Source: Deltaproteobacteria bacterium (GTDB lineage Bacteria > Desulfobacterota > Desulfomonilia > UBA1062). Taken from it: a stretch of DNA of 42,018 nt. Made by a program: the position numbers and the translations under genes. Within the stretch, counting starts at the first letter, position 1. Every line of letters starts with the position of its first letter. Under the pieces are notes generated by a model. It was given only the letters and a program-made list of their open reading frames with translations, was not told where the DNA came from and ran no database searches. The stretch lies in the NCBI GenBank assembly GCA_017992605.1, contig JAGOOG010000018.1:1-42018 (forward strand). The letters are read 5' to 3'. Shown in pieces: positions 1 to 9,136 of the stretch.

Positions 1-261
1 CATGAGCGTCCAGACGGCTCCGGCTACCCCTTCGGCATGACGGATATTCACCCGTGCGCACGAATCTGCGCCATCGCCGACATCTTCGACGCGCTGATAT
101 CGGTCAGACCCTACAAATCGCCCATGAAACCACTGGACGCCATAGAGATCATCAAGAAGGAGGCCCGCACCGATTTTGACAAGAGCCTCCTGGAAACCTT
201 CTCCCGTATGCTCGGCATCGAGGACCAGGACCGGAACACGTCGCTGACGGCAGCGTGCTGA
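1..261 (+). CDS. HD-GYP domain protein, C-terminal fragment (5' end outside window)
   Basis: The reading frame is open from base 1 and ends at a TGA, so only the last 86 residues are seen. It begins with HERPDGSGYP, the 'GYP' half of the HD-GYP signature, and continues with ARICAIADIFDALISVRPYK, which matches the conserved stretch that follows it in this family. HD-GYP proteins are metal-dependent phosphodiesterases that usually hydrolyse cyclic di-GMP. The catalytic HD pair lies upstream of the window and cannot be checked, so activity is not proven. The remaining ~45 residues are an ordinary helical tail. The gene converges on the metallophosphoesterase that ends at 336, with about 75 bases between them. 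Confidence 0.88.
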   Translation, partial: HERPDGSGYPFGMTDIHPCARICAIADIFDALISVRPYKSPMKPLDAIEIIKKEARTDFDKSLLETFSRMLGIEDQDRNTSLTAAC

Positions 262-335
262 CGCGACGGCTCATTCCCTCCATGCCGATTTCATGATGTT
301 TTCTTGCATCTGAGAAGGCCTCATGCCCCGGCCCA

Positions 336-1292
336 TCACCCCTTGAGCACCCTCTCCATGAAAAACGCCTTGACCTTGCGCATGCGCCTCTCGGGCATGA
401 GCCCGTGCATGTCGCCCATGGGCATGATTTTTCCGAAGACGGTATGGGTCAACGAGGCTTCCGGGTCGTCGGTGTCGAGGATGAGGGCATGGAGCGTCTC
501 GGGGTTACACCCGGGATTCGCAGCAGTGGTCTTGCCTATGCGGGTCCGAAAGAACCCGGACATGTAGGGCGCCTCGTGGATATGCCCGTGCAAACTCAAA
601 AGCGGCTGCCTGTCCTCGAGAAACGACCTGATAGCCCGTGAGCCTATGGGTCTGCCGTTGTGCAGCGTGTCGAGCCCCGTGTCGTACGGCGGGCAGTGGA
701 ACACGCAGATGGCCCGGCCCGGGGCATCGAACCGGACGCCGGAAAGATCTTCCTCCATGCTGGCAGAGTTCTGGGCATACTCGCCCCCGGGGCTTTCGAG
801 AAGCCTGTCCGTGCCGCTGACGATGGCGAACCTGCTCGGCACGTAGGGATCGGCTGTCCTGTCGCGTCGTGCATAGTCCTTGACCCAGAAGGTGGAGTCC
901 GTCACGCAGGCATAGCCGAGGAAGTCGTGTCCGTTCAGGGATACCGTGCGCGCATGGATGTTCATGGCCCCGGGGAGTGCCTCCTCGAACCTCTTTACTG
1001 CGGGGATCCAGTCGTGGTTTCCCGGGATGTACAGGAGCCTGACACCTGGACGGGCCGAGAGGAAGTCGCGCAACGTCGGGGCAAGGTAGCTCTCGACGAA
1101 GCGGAGCTGGCCCTTCAAGTCGTTCTGAAAATCGGCACGGCCGTTTATGAGCGTGACGGGGTTGGGAATGATGGTAGGAAAGAGGTCGCCTCCGAGGATG
1201 ACGAGCCGGGCGGCGCTGCGGGAAGCCAGTTCCATCAAATCCCCGTAGAGGTTGACTCTTCCGTGCAGGTCGGATGCATAGAGTGTTTTCAT
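336..1292 (-). CDS. Metallophosphoesterase (calcineurin-like)
   Basis: A 318-residue protein with the ordered metal-binding blocks of calcineurin-like phosphoesterases: SDLHGR at residues 7-12 (the D-x-H block), GGDLFP near 34, IPGNHDW in the first third, FHCPP near 200 and HGHIHE near 240. These residues coordinate a two-metal centre that hydrolyses phosphate mono- or diesters; the substrate cannot be told from sequence. There is no signal peptide or membrane segment, so it should be cytoplasmic. The ATG at 1292 is the first residue of the metal-binding strand (MKTLYASDLHG), which supports this start. An AGGAGG lies about 14 bases upstream, rather far for a ribosome site. It is transcribed alone, divergently from the CoA-transferase fusion. 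Confidence 0.88.
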   Translation of the reverse strand: MKTLYASDLHGRVNLYGDLMELASRSAARLVILGGDLFPTIIPNPVTLINGRADFQNDLKGQLRFVESYLAPTLRDFLSARPGVRLLYIPGNHDWIPAVKRFEEALPGAMNIHARTVSLNGHDFLGYACVTDSTFWVKDYARRDRTADPYVPSRFAIVSGTDRLLESPGGEYAQNSASMEEDLSGVRFDAPGRAICVFHCPPYDTGLDTLHNGRPIGSRAIRSFLEDRQPLLSLHGHIHEAPYMSGFFRTRIGKTTAANPGCNPETLHALILDTDDPEASLTHTVFGKIMPMGDMHGLMPERRMRKVKAFFMERVLKG

Positions 1293-1440
1293 GAATGTCG
1301 TCTTGGCCTCCTGGACTCGGTAACGGCACTGACCATGATATATGGCCGCCCCGGTCAGTCAAGGACTTTCGGGAAGGAGCGGATCGAGGGCTCGTTCCCC
1401 CGTGACTTGCGGGGTAATAAATTACAGCAAGGATGACGAT

Positions 1441-1539
1441 ATGGTCTCCATATTGATCGTGTGTCACTCGCAAGGGGGGAACAAGGCTCAGATGGCGCTT
1501 GCGGTGGCCGAAGGCGTGCATGCATGGAGGACTGCCTGA
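1441..1539 (+). pseudogene. Flavodoxin/WrbA-like N-terminal remnant (32 codons)
   Basis: A short frame starts at an ATG with AAGGA about 8 bases upstream. It encodes MVSILIVCHSQGGNKAQMAL followed by AVAEGVHA, then runs into WRTA and a TGA. The first 28 residues resemble the opening strand, phosphate-binding loop and first helix of flavodoxin-fold proteins such as WrbA (pattern ILIVYYSxxGNTxxMAxxVAEGV). Nothing else of a flavodoxin follows in any frame, because the CoA-transferase gene starts inside it at 1524. The simplest reading is the 5' stub of a flavodoxin gene truncated by a deletion or rearrangement. The surviving start may now act as a leader that couples translation to the next gene. 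A chance match over 28 residues cannot be excluded. Confidence 0.5.
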
Positions 1540-3464
1540 CCAAGAAGGTATCGGCCGAGATGATCCAGGAGATCATCCACCCAGGGTCGAGCCTGTTCGT
1601 TGAATCCGGGTGTGCGGAGCCCCAGCATCTCGTCCGGACCCTCATCCTCGGCAACCTGCACCTCAGCGACGTCCAGGTGTTCACCACCATCCCGCTGCGC
1701 ACCTATGCCGACTTCGGCGGCGAGGCGGGGGCCCGGTTCCGCATACACTCGTTCTTCGTGTCGCCAGGGCTGTCCGGACCCTTTTCCTCCGGCAAGACCG
1801 ACCACATCCCCCTCTCCTCGGACATGCTCGAGAGGATGATCAGGGACGGGGCCATCCGGATCAATACGGCCCTCATCCAGCTCAGCCCACCCGATGGACA
1901 TGGATTCATGAGCCTCGGGGTGACCGTTGATGTCATGCGGGCAGTCATCGAGAAGGCCGATGTGGTGATCGCACAGGTCAACGCTGAGATGCCGTTTTCC
2001 GGCGGAGACAGCCTCGTGCACCTCTCAGAGGTGGACTACATCATCGAGCACAGCGAGCCGCTGGTGGAGTATGGTACCGAAGAGCTCGACTACGAAACGA
2101 GGCGTATCGGTGAGCACGTCGCCCGTCTCGTCGACGACGGCTCCACCATCCAGATCGGGTTCGGCAGGATACCCGATGCGGCACTGAGGGCCATGAGCGG
2201 GAAAAGGAATCTTTCCGTTCATTCGGAGATCATAACCGATACGGTCATGGACCTCATCCGTGGAGGGGAGATCCCGGACGGGAACACGGTCACGACATCA
2301 CTGTGCATCGGGACCGAGAGACTCTTCAGGTTCATGGACGGCAATACGGGAATCACCATGGCCTCACTCGCCAGCGTGGGCGACCCCCAGACCATTCTCT
2401 CAAAGGAACCCTTCGTGGCCATCAACGGTGCCGTGGAGATCGACCTCACGGGGCAGTCCTGCGTCTCCCTGGGGGAACGGGGGGGGCACCTCGGAACTCT
2501 GGGCCAGCCCCACTTCAACCGCATGACCCAGCTCACGAGAGGGGGCAAGGCCATCATCGCCCTGCGTTCCACCTCGCGCGACGGGAGCATCTCCCGCATC
2601 GTACCGCGTTTCACCGAGTCGCGGATGGGCATCATCACCACCCAGACGGACATCGGTCACGTGGTGACAGAGTACGGGAGCGTGAACCTCTTCGGAAAAT
2701 CCATCAGGGAACGCGCCCTGGAACTCATCACCATTGCCCACCCGAAGTACCGTTCGTGGCTTCTCGAAGAGGCGAAGAGGATGAACTACCTCTTCCAGGA
2801 CCAGGTCATGCCTCCCGGGGACGCACTGTATCCCGCCCAATACGAACACCTGCAGGTCTTCTCGGGGAAGGAAGTCCTTCTGCGGCCCGTCAGGATCACG
2901 GACGAGCGGGCGGTGCAGAACCTCTTCTATTCACTGAGCAGCGACGAAAAGTTCCACCGCTTCCATGTCCACCTCACCTCTCTCCATCACAAGCAGGCCC
3001 AGCAGATGGTGAACTGCGACTACCACGATTCCCTCGCACTGGTTGCGGAAGTCGAGGAGGGGCAGACGAAGAGCCTCGTCGCCATAGCTCATATCTGCCG
3101 GGAAAGGGAAATTGAAAACCGGGTGATCTGCGAATTCGCCGTCATGGTTCATCCTGCATGGCAGAACATGGGACTCGGCACGTACCTGCTCCGGACCATG
3201 ACCGAGATTGCCAGGGAGCACGGGTTTACGATCTTCCGTGCCTACGTGTGGGAGGAAAACGTCAGGATGCTCAGGGTGTTCGAGAAAATGAGTCTGCACA
3301 TGACGGCACTGGTGGATTACAGTGTCATCAGGATGGACTACGAGCTCACCCCCCCTGCCGGGGACATGGCCGAGCGGCTTCCCGGCGGGGTCTGTGTCGA
3401 CAGGACGGGAGACGTGCCTGCAGCTGGCCACCCCCTGATGCTCCATGCAGGAAAGACACGGTGA
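1524..3464 (+). CDS. Acetyl-CoA hydrolase/CoA-transferase fused to a C-terminal GNAT acetyltransferase
   Basis: A 646-residue two-domain protein. Residues 1 to ~445 form a class I CoA-transferase of the acetyl-CoA hydrolase/4-hydroxybutyrate CoA-transferase type. Evidence is the opening KKVSAEMIQEII block, SGCAEPQHLVRTL, the HSEIITDTVMDLI block whose Glu (about residue 235) sits where the family carries its catalytic glutamate, and the C-terminal VVTEYGSVNLFGKS block. From about residue 452 a GNAT domain begins (LLRPVRITDERAV) and carries the acetyl-CoA-binding motif WQNMGLGTYLL near 550. This GNAT resembles the acetyltransferase part of Pat/PatZ-type protein acetylases. The ATG at 1524 is chosen because family N-termini begin just before this block; an in-frame GTG lies at 1461. 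The domain pairing suggests acyl-CoA turnover with protein acetylation, which is inference. The last ~30 residues are low-complexity. Confidence 0.9.
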   Translation: MEDCLTKKVSAEMIQEIIHPGSSLFVESGCAEPQHLVRTLILGNLHLSDVQVFTTIPLRTYADFGGEAGARFRIHSFFVSPGLSGPFSSGKTDHIPLSSDMLERMIRDGAIRINTALIQLSPPDGHGFMSLGVTVDVMRAVIEKADVVIAQVNAEMPFSGGDSLVHLSEVDYIIEHSEPLVEYGTEELDYETRRIGEHVARLVDDGSTIQIGFGRIPDAALRAMSGKRNLSVHSEIITDTVMDLIRGGEIPDGNTVTTSLCIGTERLFRFMDGNTGITMASLASVGDPQTILSKEPFVAINGAVEIDLTGQSCVSLGERGGHLGTLGQPHFNRMTQLTRGGKAIIALRSTSRDGSISRIVPRFTESRMGIITTQTDIGHVVTEYGSVNLFGKSIRERALELITIAHPKYRSWLLEEAKRMNYLFQDQVMPPGDALYPAQYEHLQVFSGKEVLLRPVRITDERAVQNLFYSLSSDEKFHRFHVHLTSLHHKQAQQMVNCDYHDSLALVAEVEEGQTKSLVAIAHICREREIENRVICEFAVMVHPAWQNMGLGTYLLRTMTEIAREHGFTIFRAYVWEENVRMLRVFEKMSLHMTALVDYSVIRMDYELTPPAGDMAERLPGGVCVDRTGDVPAAGHPLMLHAGKTR

Positions 3465-3509
3465 GGTACATCTTGACCATGGCCGGCATCGGTACTAAAT
3501 GATGTCACG

Positions 3510-4790
3510 ATGCACGGCAATGACATTCTGGATGACTTCGTCAAGGACCTGACCGGCCCCTGCCGCGTGACCAGGGGCGAACAGGTCCTGGCCTGCGTCT
3601 CCGGCGGTATCGATTCCATGGTGCTCCTCGACCTTCTGTGCAGGGCAGCGCCACTCCTCGACCTGGGCCTCGGGGTCATCCACGTCGATCATGGATTGCG
3701 GGGCACGTCCTCCGGACAGGACGCACGCTTCGTCGAGGAACGGTGCAGACGGCTCTCGCTGCCCTTCCATCTCGCGCGACTCGGCATGGGCCCGCATGCC
3801 TCGAATCTCGAAGAGAGGGCGAGGGAGAAGAGGTACCACGCGATCCTTGACTGTTTGAGCCGAAACGGGTATGGGTGCGCCGCAACCGGGCACACCCTCG
3901 ATGACCAGGCCGAGACCGTGATATACCGCATCGTGCGAGGGACGGGCCTCAGGGGTCTCTCGGGCATGGCGCACCGCAGGGACGACGGCGTCATAAGGCC
4001 CCTGCTGGGAATCGCCAGGGCCCGGATCGAGGAATATGCGGCACGCATCGACCTGGAGCACGTCCAGGACACATCCAACGACGACACGCACCATGCACGG
4101 AACCTGATACGTCTTTCCATCATGCCCCTCATGAGGCGCATCAATCAGCGTGCGGCGCAAGCGGTGTCGTCACTGGCGGCCATCGCATCGCAGGAAGGGG
4201 ACCTCATGGACGCACTGTCCGCCGAACTCGCTCGGAAAGCCCTGGCCTTCGACTGGGAGATGATCAGGGCTTTCCGTACCGAAACCCTCCGGGAGGCCCA
4301 TGAGTCGGTGCTGCGGCGGTTTCTCATCGACACCGTAACCTCCATGACCGGAGAACCGAGGGGAATCGATGCCGCACAGGTCGAGGCGGCGCTGCGGGTC
4401 GTCGGCGGCCATGTCTCGGCCCATACCGTGCGGCGGAAAGTCAGGATCTGCCGTGACAACGACCTGCTGGTGTTTCACCTCCTGTCAGGAGGGACGTGCT
4501 ACAGGCACCCCATCGATCGTGGGGGAGATTTTCACATACCCGAGATCAACAAGTCCGTGCGCATCATCCCTGCCGGGGAGTGCCCCGGGCGCCCCGTCCT
4601 GCGCCCATGGCGTCCCGGCGACAGGATGCGCGGCAGAAGGGTGGCCGACATGCTCTCCGCCATGAGGGTCCCCCGCAGTCTTCGCCCTTTCTGGCCCGTG
4701 CTGGAGTCGGACTGCGTCTTGGCGGTTGCCTCTCCCGGAGAGAACCAAGCAGCCCCTCACTTGATCGTGGACCTGGGTCATGGCGAATAG
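3510..4790 (+). CDS. tilS: tRNA(Ile)-lysidine synthase
   Basis: A 426-residue protein that uses ATP to join lysine to C34 of the CAU anticodon of a minor tRNA-Ile, changing both its codon reading and its charging. The N-terminal PP-loop SGGIDS is at residues 31-36. It is followed by HVDHGLRG and GHTLDDQAETV, both diagnostic of TilS (MesJ). The C-terminal RPWRPGDRM block and the following 'kVPRSLRPFWPVL' type sequence match the TilS C-terminal domain, so the protein is full length. The start lacks a clear ribosome site. Its last 11 bases overlap the mfd start, implying coupled translation. Confidence 0.95.
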   Translation: MHGNDILDDFVKDLTGPCRVTRGEQVLACVSGGIDSMVLLDLLCRAAPLLDLGLGVIHVDHGLRGTSSGQDARFVEERCRRLSLPFHLARLGMGPHASNLEERAREKRYHAILDCLSRNGYGCAATGHTLDDQAETVIYRIVRGTGLRGLSGMAHRRDDGVIRPLLGIARARIEEYAARIDLEHVQDTSNDDTHHARNLIRLSIMPLMRRINQRAAQAVSSLAAIASQEGDLMDALSAELARKALAFDWEMIRAFRTETLREAHESVLRRFLIDTVTSMTGEPRGIDAAQVEAALRVVGGHVSAHTVRRKVRICRDNDLLVFHLLSGGTCYRHPIDRGGDFHIPEINKSVRIIPAGECPGRPVLRPWRPGDRMRGRRVADMLSAMRVPRSLRPFWPVLESDCVLAVASPGENQAAPHLIVDLGHGE

Positions 4791-7700
4791 ACTTCTCGAT
4801 GCCCTGGGGAGCCTGAGCGCCACCGGGTTTCTGCCCCCCTCCCTCCAGGCCCTCGCGGCAGCCTGCATGCTCCGCCGGGACCGCAGGAACGTGCTGTGGA
4901 TCGTTCAGGACAGCGAGGACATGGAAAAGGCCGAGGACGACCTCCTGTGCTTCCTCGGGCCTGACCAGGTGAGACTGTTCCCGCCCTACGACGTGAGGCC
5001 CTACCAGGACGACAGCCCTTCCCGGGAGATCATGGCCCGCAGGATAGCCACGCTGTATTCCCTGACCACGTCGAACCCCGCCGTCATCGTCGCGCCCCTG
5101 CGGGCCCTCGTTGGATACACCGTGCCCAGGGAGGAACTCCTCGAGGCCGTCATTCCCCTCAAAGCCGGGACGGAGGTCAACCGGGACGATCTCTCGACCC
5201 GCCTCGTGGGCATGGGGTACACCAGGGAAGCCCTGATAGACGATGTGGGCCAGTTCAGCGTGCGTGGTTCAGTCATGGATATCTTCTCTCCCGCCATGGA
5301 TGCCCCCGTGCGCCTCGACATGTTCGGGGACGAGATCACGGCCATCAAGGCCTTCGACATCAGGTCCCAGAGGACGACCAGGGAGCTCTCGTCCGTCACC
5401 CTGCTGCCCGCGGGGGAGGTGATACTGGATCCCCGTTTCATAAGAAACGCGAGGCCGCGCATGCGCAGGCTCGGGGAAGACAGGGTCAGGGTCCTCATCG
5501 AGGACCTGGAGCAGGGGATCCGCACACCGGGCATCGAGTCGTACCTTGTTCTCTTCTACGAGCGTCCCGGCAGTCTTCTTGACTATCTCCCCCGGGCATC
5601 GACGGTCATGACGCCTGACACCGAGGAGATCGAGGCCCTGTGCAAAGAGATCTTCGACTCCTATGCCCACGGATATGAACGTGCCAGAGCACACGGCCGG
5701 GCAGCGGTCGAACCCGGAGAGGCCATCCTGAAAAGGGACGTGCTCGGGGATCTCATCGGCGGCTTCGCTCGCTCTGTTTCCACGACACGCTCCTGCCTGG
5801 AGGGGGCGCTGGAGTTCCGGCAGATGCAGCCGCACGTTCAGGCCGGCACCGGCAGCGAGGCCGTGTTCGACCGGGTCGTCTCCCTGGTGCACGGCAGACA
5901 CGATGTGTTCGTCTTCTCGTCCTCGGAGCTTCTCACCGAGCGCATCGCGTATGCACTCTCAAACCGCGGCATACCGACGGACCCCTCGGACGGCGACTTC
6001 CTCATGCGTCAAGGCGGGTTCACGTCGCGGGTGAGAATCATCGAGGGGGTCCTGTCATCCGGATTCATACTGCCTGGCCTCGGCGTGGCTCTTCTCAGTG
6101 CCGAGGAACTGCTCGGCGCCCGCAGGCGGAGAAGGAAGGGCCCCTCCGGTCCCCCCATCTACGACCCCTTCACCCAGCTCAACGTCGGAGACGCCGTGGT
6201 GCACCGGGACAACGGCATAGGCGTCTTCAAGGGCGTGGTGCGCCTCGAGGTGAGCGGTACGTCCAGCGATTACGTGCTCCTCGAGTACCTGGGAGGCGAC
6301 AGGCTCTATGTGCCTGTCTACCGACTCTCCCTCCTCCAGCGTTACGTGGGCGATGTCGACCATTATACCGTTGACAGGCTCGGCGGGACCCGATGGATAA
6401 CGGCCAGGGCCAAGGCAGGACAGTCGGTGGCGAAGCTCGCCGGTGATCTCCTGGAGCTCTATGCCACGAGACAGACGGCCAGGGGGGTCTCCCTCGACAC
6501 GTCGCACCCCCTCATACGGGAGTTCGAGGATTCGTTCCCCTACGTGGAAACCGACGATCAGCTCAAGGCCGTGGAGGAGACCTATGCAGACCTTGCTTCA
6601 ACGCGGCCCATGGACAGGCTCGTGTGCGGAGACGTGGGATACGGGAAAACCGAGGTCGCCCTGCGCGCCGCCTTTGTCGCTGCAATGTCGGGCCGGCAGG
6701 TGGCCGTCCTGGTCCCCACGACCCTCCTGGCCCACCAGCACCTCGTGACCTTCCGCGACAGGATGGAGAAGTGGCCGGTCAGGGTCGAAGCGCTTTCCAG
6801 CATGGGTGCCTCCTCGGGGAACCGGGAGATCCTGGCGGACCTCGAGGCTGGCAGGGTGGACATCGTCATAGGCACGCATGCCCTGATTTCCGAAAGAACG
6901 AAGTTCAGGGACCTCGGCCTCCTGATCGTCGACGAGGAGCACCGGTTCGGCGTGAGGCACAAGGAAAAGATAAAGTCGATGCGGTCCGAGGTGGACGTGC
7001 TGACGCTCACCGCCACCCCCATACCGAGGACGCTCAACATGGCCATCTCAGGGCTTCGTGAGCTCTCGGTCATCGAGACCCCTCCGGCCGAACGCAAGTC
7101 CATCGACACCGTCATCGCCCGTTTCGACGACGAGGAGATCATGTCCGCCATAACCAGGGAGCTCGAACGGGGAGGACAGGTCTTCTTCGTCCACAACACG
7201 GTCTCCACCATCGAGGCCATGGCCCGCCACATCCAGTCTCTATGCGGGCAGGCCCGTGTCGGCGTGGCCCACGGCCAGATGCCCAGGCCCCGGCTGAACA
7301 AGGTCATGGCCGGCTTCCTCGACAGGACCACGAACGTGCTCGTGACATCTGCCATCATCAGCGCCGGCATCGATATCCCCAACGCGAACACCATCATCAT
7401 CAACCGTGCCGACAAGTTCGGCCTGGCCGACCTCTACCAGCTGCGGGGCAGGGTCGGCAGATCGAAGGTCAAGGGATTCTGTCTCCTGCTCCTGCCCGAA
7501 CTCGGCCAGATCACCAGAGACGCCCGCAAAAGGCTGGCCGCCATCAAGGAGTACGAGTCTCTCGGTGCCGGGTTTCACATGGCCATGCGCGACATGGAGA
7601 TCAGGGGCGTAGGCGATATCCTCGGCAAGGCCCAATGGGGTCACGTCACGGCCATCGGATACGAGCTCTACCAGGAGATGCTCAAGGATGCGGTCGACAA

Positions 7701-8145
7701 ACTGCAGGGCAGAGAGCCGGCCGCCGAGGTCGATCCTGAGATCAGGATCAGCCTCGATGCCTTCATCCCGGAGGATTACTGTCCGGACCAGCACCTGCGC
7801 CTTGGCCTGTACAAGCGCCTCTTCTCGGCATCCGCCGATGAGCTCATGGCTATCGCGGATGAGCTCAAAGACCTCTACGGACCCCTGCCGCAACCGGTGA
7901 GATCGCTCCTGTTCATCTCGGAGGTCCGCGACGTCATGAAGAAGATGAGGTTCCGGAAGCTCGAAATGTTCGATGAGGTGTTGAGGTTGCATGTGAGCCG
8001 TGATAGCATCATGGACCTCGAGAAGATGAAGCGGCTCCTCGAACGGAAAAAGGGCAGGCTCAGGCCTGAGGGGTTCCTGGAACTACCGGTGACGGAATCC
8101 CGTTTGACGGACGAGATCAGGGAAACGCTCTACGCCCTCGCGTAG
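4780..8145 (+). CDS. mfd: Transcription-repair coupling factor Mfd
   Basis: An 1121-residue DNA translocase that removes RNA polymerase stalled at lesions and recruits UvrA. In order it shows: the UvrB-like N-terminal module (PYDVRPYQDDSPS near residue 70; a GSVMDIFSP block near 165); the RNA-polymerase-interacting domain at about 462-527 (LNVGDAVVHRDNGIGVFKG); helicase motif I GDVGYGKTEVALRAA at about 616; the DEEH box (DEEHRFGVRHK) near 717; LTATPIPRTLNM; the motif VI block LYQLRGRVGRSKVKGF; and a C-terminal TRCF domain. Length is normal for the family. It overlaps tilS by 11 bases and is followed at 38 bases by the periplasmic chaperone gene. uvrA is the next gene but one, so both ends of the coupling step are encoded close together. 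Confidence 0.97.
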   Translation: MANRLLDALGSLSATGFLPPSLQALAAACMLRRDRRNVLWIVQDSEDMEKAEDDLLCFLGPDQVRLFPPYDVRPYQDDSPSREIMARRIATLYSLTTSNPAVIVAPLRALVGYTVPREELLEAVIPLKAGTEVNRDDLSTRLVGMGYTREALIDDVGQFSVRGSVMDIFSPAMDAPVRLDMFGDEITAIKAFDIRSQRTTRELSSVTLLPAGEVILDPRFIRNARPRMRRLGEDRVRVLIEDLEQGIRTPGIESYLVLFYERPGSLLDYLPRASTVMTPDTEEIEALCKEIFDSYAHGYERARAHGRAAVEPGEAILKRDVLGDLIGGFARSVSTTRSCLEGALEFRQMQPHVQAGTGSEAVFDRVVSLVHGRHDVFVFSSSELLTERIAYALSNRGIPTDPSDGDFLMRQGGFTSRVRIIEGVLSSGFILPGLGVALLSAEELLGARRRRRKGPSGPPIYDPFTQLNVGDAVVHRDNGIGVFKGVVRLEVSGTSSDYVLLEYLGGDRLYVPVYRLSLLQRYVGDVDHYTVDRLGGTRWITARAKAGQSVAKLAGDLLELYATRQTARGVSLDTSHPLIREFEDSFPYVETDDQLKAVEETYADLASTRPMDRLVCGDVGYGKTEVALRAAFVAAMSGRQVAVLVPTTLLAHQHLVTFRDRMEKWPVRVEALSSMGASSGNREILADLEAGRVDIVIGTHALISERTKFRDLGLLIVDEEHRFGVRHKEKIKSMRSEVDVLTLTATPIPRTLNMAISGLRELSVIETPPAERKSIDTVIARFDDEEIMSAITRELERGGQVFFVHNTVSTIEAMARHIQSLCGQARVGVAHGQMPRPRLNKVMAGFLDRTTNVLVTSAIISAGIDIPNANTIIINRADKFGLADLYQLRGRVGRSKVKGFCLLLLPELGQITRDARKRLAAIKEYESLGAGFHMAMRDMEIRGVGDILGKAQWGHVTAIGYELYQEMLKDAVDKLQGREPAAEVDPEIRISLDAFIPEDYCPDQHLRLGLYKRLFSASADELMAIADELKDLYGPLPQPVRSLLFISEVRDVMKKMRFRKLEMFDEVLRLHVSRDSIMDLEKMKRLLERKKGRLRPEGFLELPVTESRLTDEIRETLYALA

Positions 8146-8183
8146 GGTCGTCGGGAACGGAAAACACGAAAGGATCCGGGCTC

Positions 8184-9050
8184 TTGGATAGAGAGGGAAA
8201 CACCACGCGAATTCGGCAGGTCGCGCTGAATCTGACGGTTGCGGCATTCGTGCTCGTCACGTTCATGTCCCAGAACGCCCGGGCCGAGATGATCGACGGG
8301 ATCGTGGCCGTGGTCGACGATACGGTCATCATGTATTCCGATGTCATCAGGAAAATGGGTGAGCTCGGTGCCCAGGAGTACGACCTGGCCACCACCCGGC
8401 AGGTTCTCCAGATCATGATAGAGGACGCGGTGGTGGACAAGGTCTACAAGCGTCTGGGGTTGCAGCCCGTGGACATCCGTCGTGCCGAGCAGACGGCCCG
8501 GGAGATGAACATCGACGTCGGAAGCGCCAGGTCCATGATCATGAAGTCAACGCTCATGGAAATCATGGTGAAAGCAAGGGTCGTGATCACGGACGCCATG
8601 ATCCAGGGGTACTATGACAGCAGGCAGGACTATGCCGGGACCGAATCCTTCCACCTCAGGCAGATCCTCGTCAGGGGAGACCCTGACAGGGCCCGCAGGG
8701 CCATGGAAGAGCTCGCGTCGGGGAAACGGTTCGAGGATGTCGCTGCATCGCACTCCGACCTCCTCGTCGACGGATCCCCCGATATAGGCTGGGTCGCCGT
8801 CAAGGACATGGCGAAGGAGGTGCGCGATGCCCTCGAAAATGCAAAGAAGGGCGACATTGCGGGCCCCGTCCAGGCAGGCGACGCGATCCTCATCTTCGAG
8901 GTTGTCGAGCAGGGAAGCTCGGGGGGGAAGCCCCTGGAAGAGGTGAGGGACGAGATCATCGAGGCCCTGCAGGAAAAGTACCGCAAGGAGGCCTTCGATC
9001 ACTGGCTGGGCATGATCATGGCGGACCACTACATCGGGGTTTATCTCTGA
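8184..9050 (+). CDS. SurA/PpiC-type periplasmic peptidyl-prolyl isomerase
   Basis: A 288-residue exported foldase. The TTG at 8184 is taken as start because it gives a complete signal peptide: a charged N-terminus, a hydrophobic core around residues 13-27, and a likely cleavage after ARA at 34. An AAAGGAT lies about 8 bases upstream. The mature protein opens with IDGIVAVVDDTVIMYSD, matching the SurA N-terminal chaperone domain. A parvulin/PpiC rotamase domain follows at about 145-245 (FHLRQILVR, FEDVAASHSD, DIGWV). Members of this family help outer-membrane proteins fold in the periplasm. The protein is shorter than E. coli SurA and has one rotamase domain. It sits between mfd and uvrA, with no functional link to either that I can see. 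Confidence 0.88.
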   Translation: MDREGNTTRIRQVALNLTVAAFVLVTFMSQNARAEMIDGIVAVVDDTVIMYSDVIRKMGELGAQEYDLATTRQVLQIMIEDAVVDKVYKRLGLQPVDIRRAEQTAREMNIDVGSARSMIMKSTLMEIMVKARVVITDAMIQGYYDSRQDYAGTESFHLRQILVRGDPDRARRAMEELASGKRFEDVAASHSDLLVDGSPDIGWVAVKDMAKEVRDALENAKKGDIAGPVQAGDAILIFEVVEQGSSGGKPLEEVRDEIIEALQEKYRKEAFDHWLGMIMADHYIGVYL

Positions 9051-9082
9051 GATGGGTGCGCCTTGAGGTCGCGTCGTGGAGC

Positions 9083-9109
9083 AGCAGGGCACTGTTTTGA
9101 AGCCCTGCT
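9083..9109 (+). other. Inverted repeat (hairpin) upstream of uvrA
   Basis: AGCAGGGC at 9083-9090 pairs perfectly with GCCCTGCT at 9102-9109 around an 11-base loop. It lies in the 86-base gap between the chaperone gene and uvrA. There is no T-run after it, so a classical intrinsic terminator is unlikely. It could be an attenuating or stabilising RNA structure in the leader of uvrA, whose start has no obvious ribosome site. Confidence 0.4.
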
Positions 9110-9136
9110 CAGGCCGTTCAAGCACACAGACCCTGC

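Noticed and set aside
505-1521. A 338-codon minus-strand frame overlapping the metallophosphoesterase
   Set aside because: It is a shifted reading of the same strand as the phosphoesterase, which carries all metal-binding motifs; the alternative is Arg/Pro-rich noise.
9083-9109. The inverted repeat upstream of uvrA as an SOS (LexA) operator
   Set aside because: Neither the CTGT-N8-ACAG pattern nor another LexA pattern I know is present in it.
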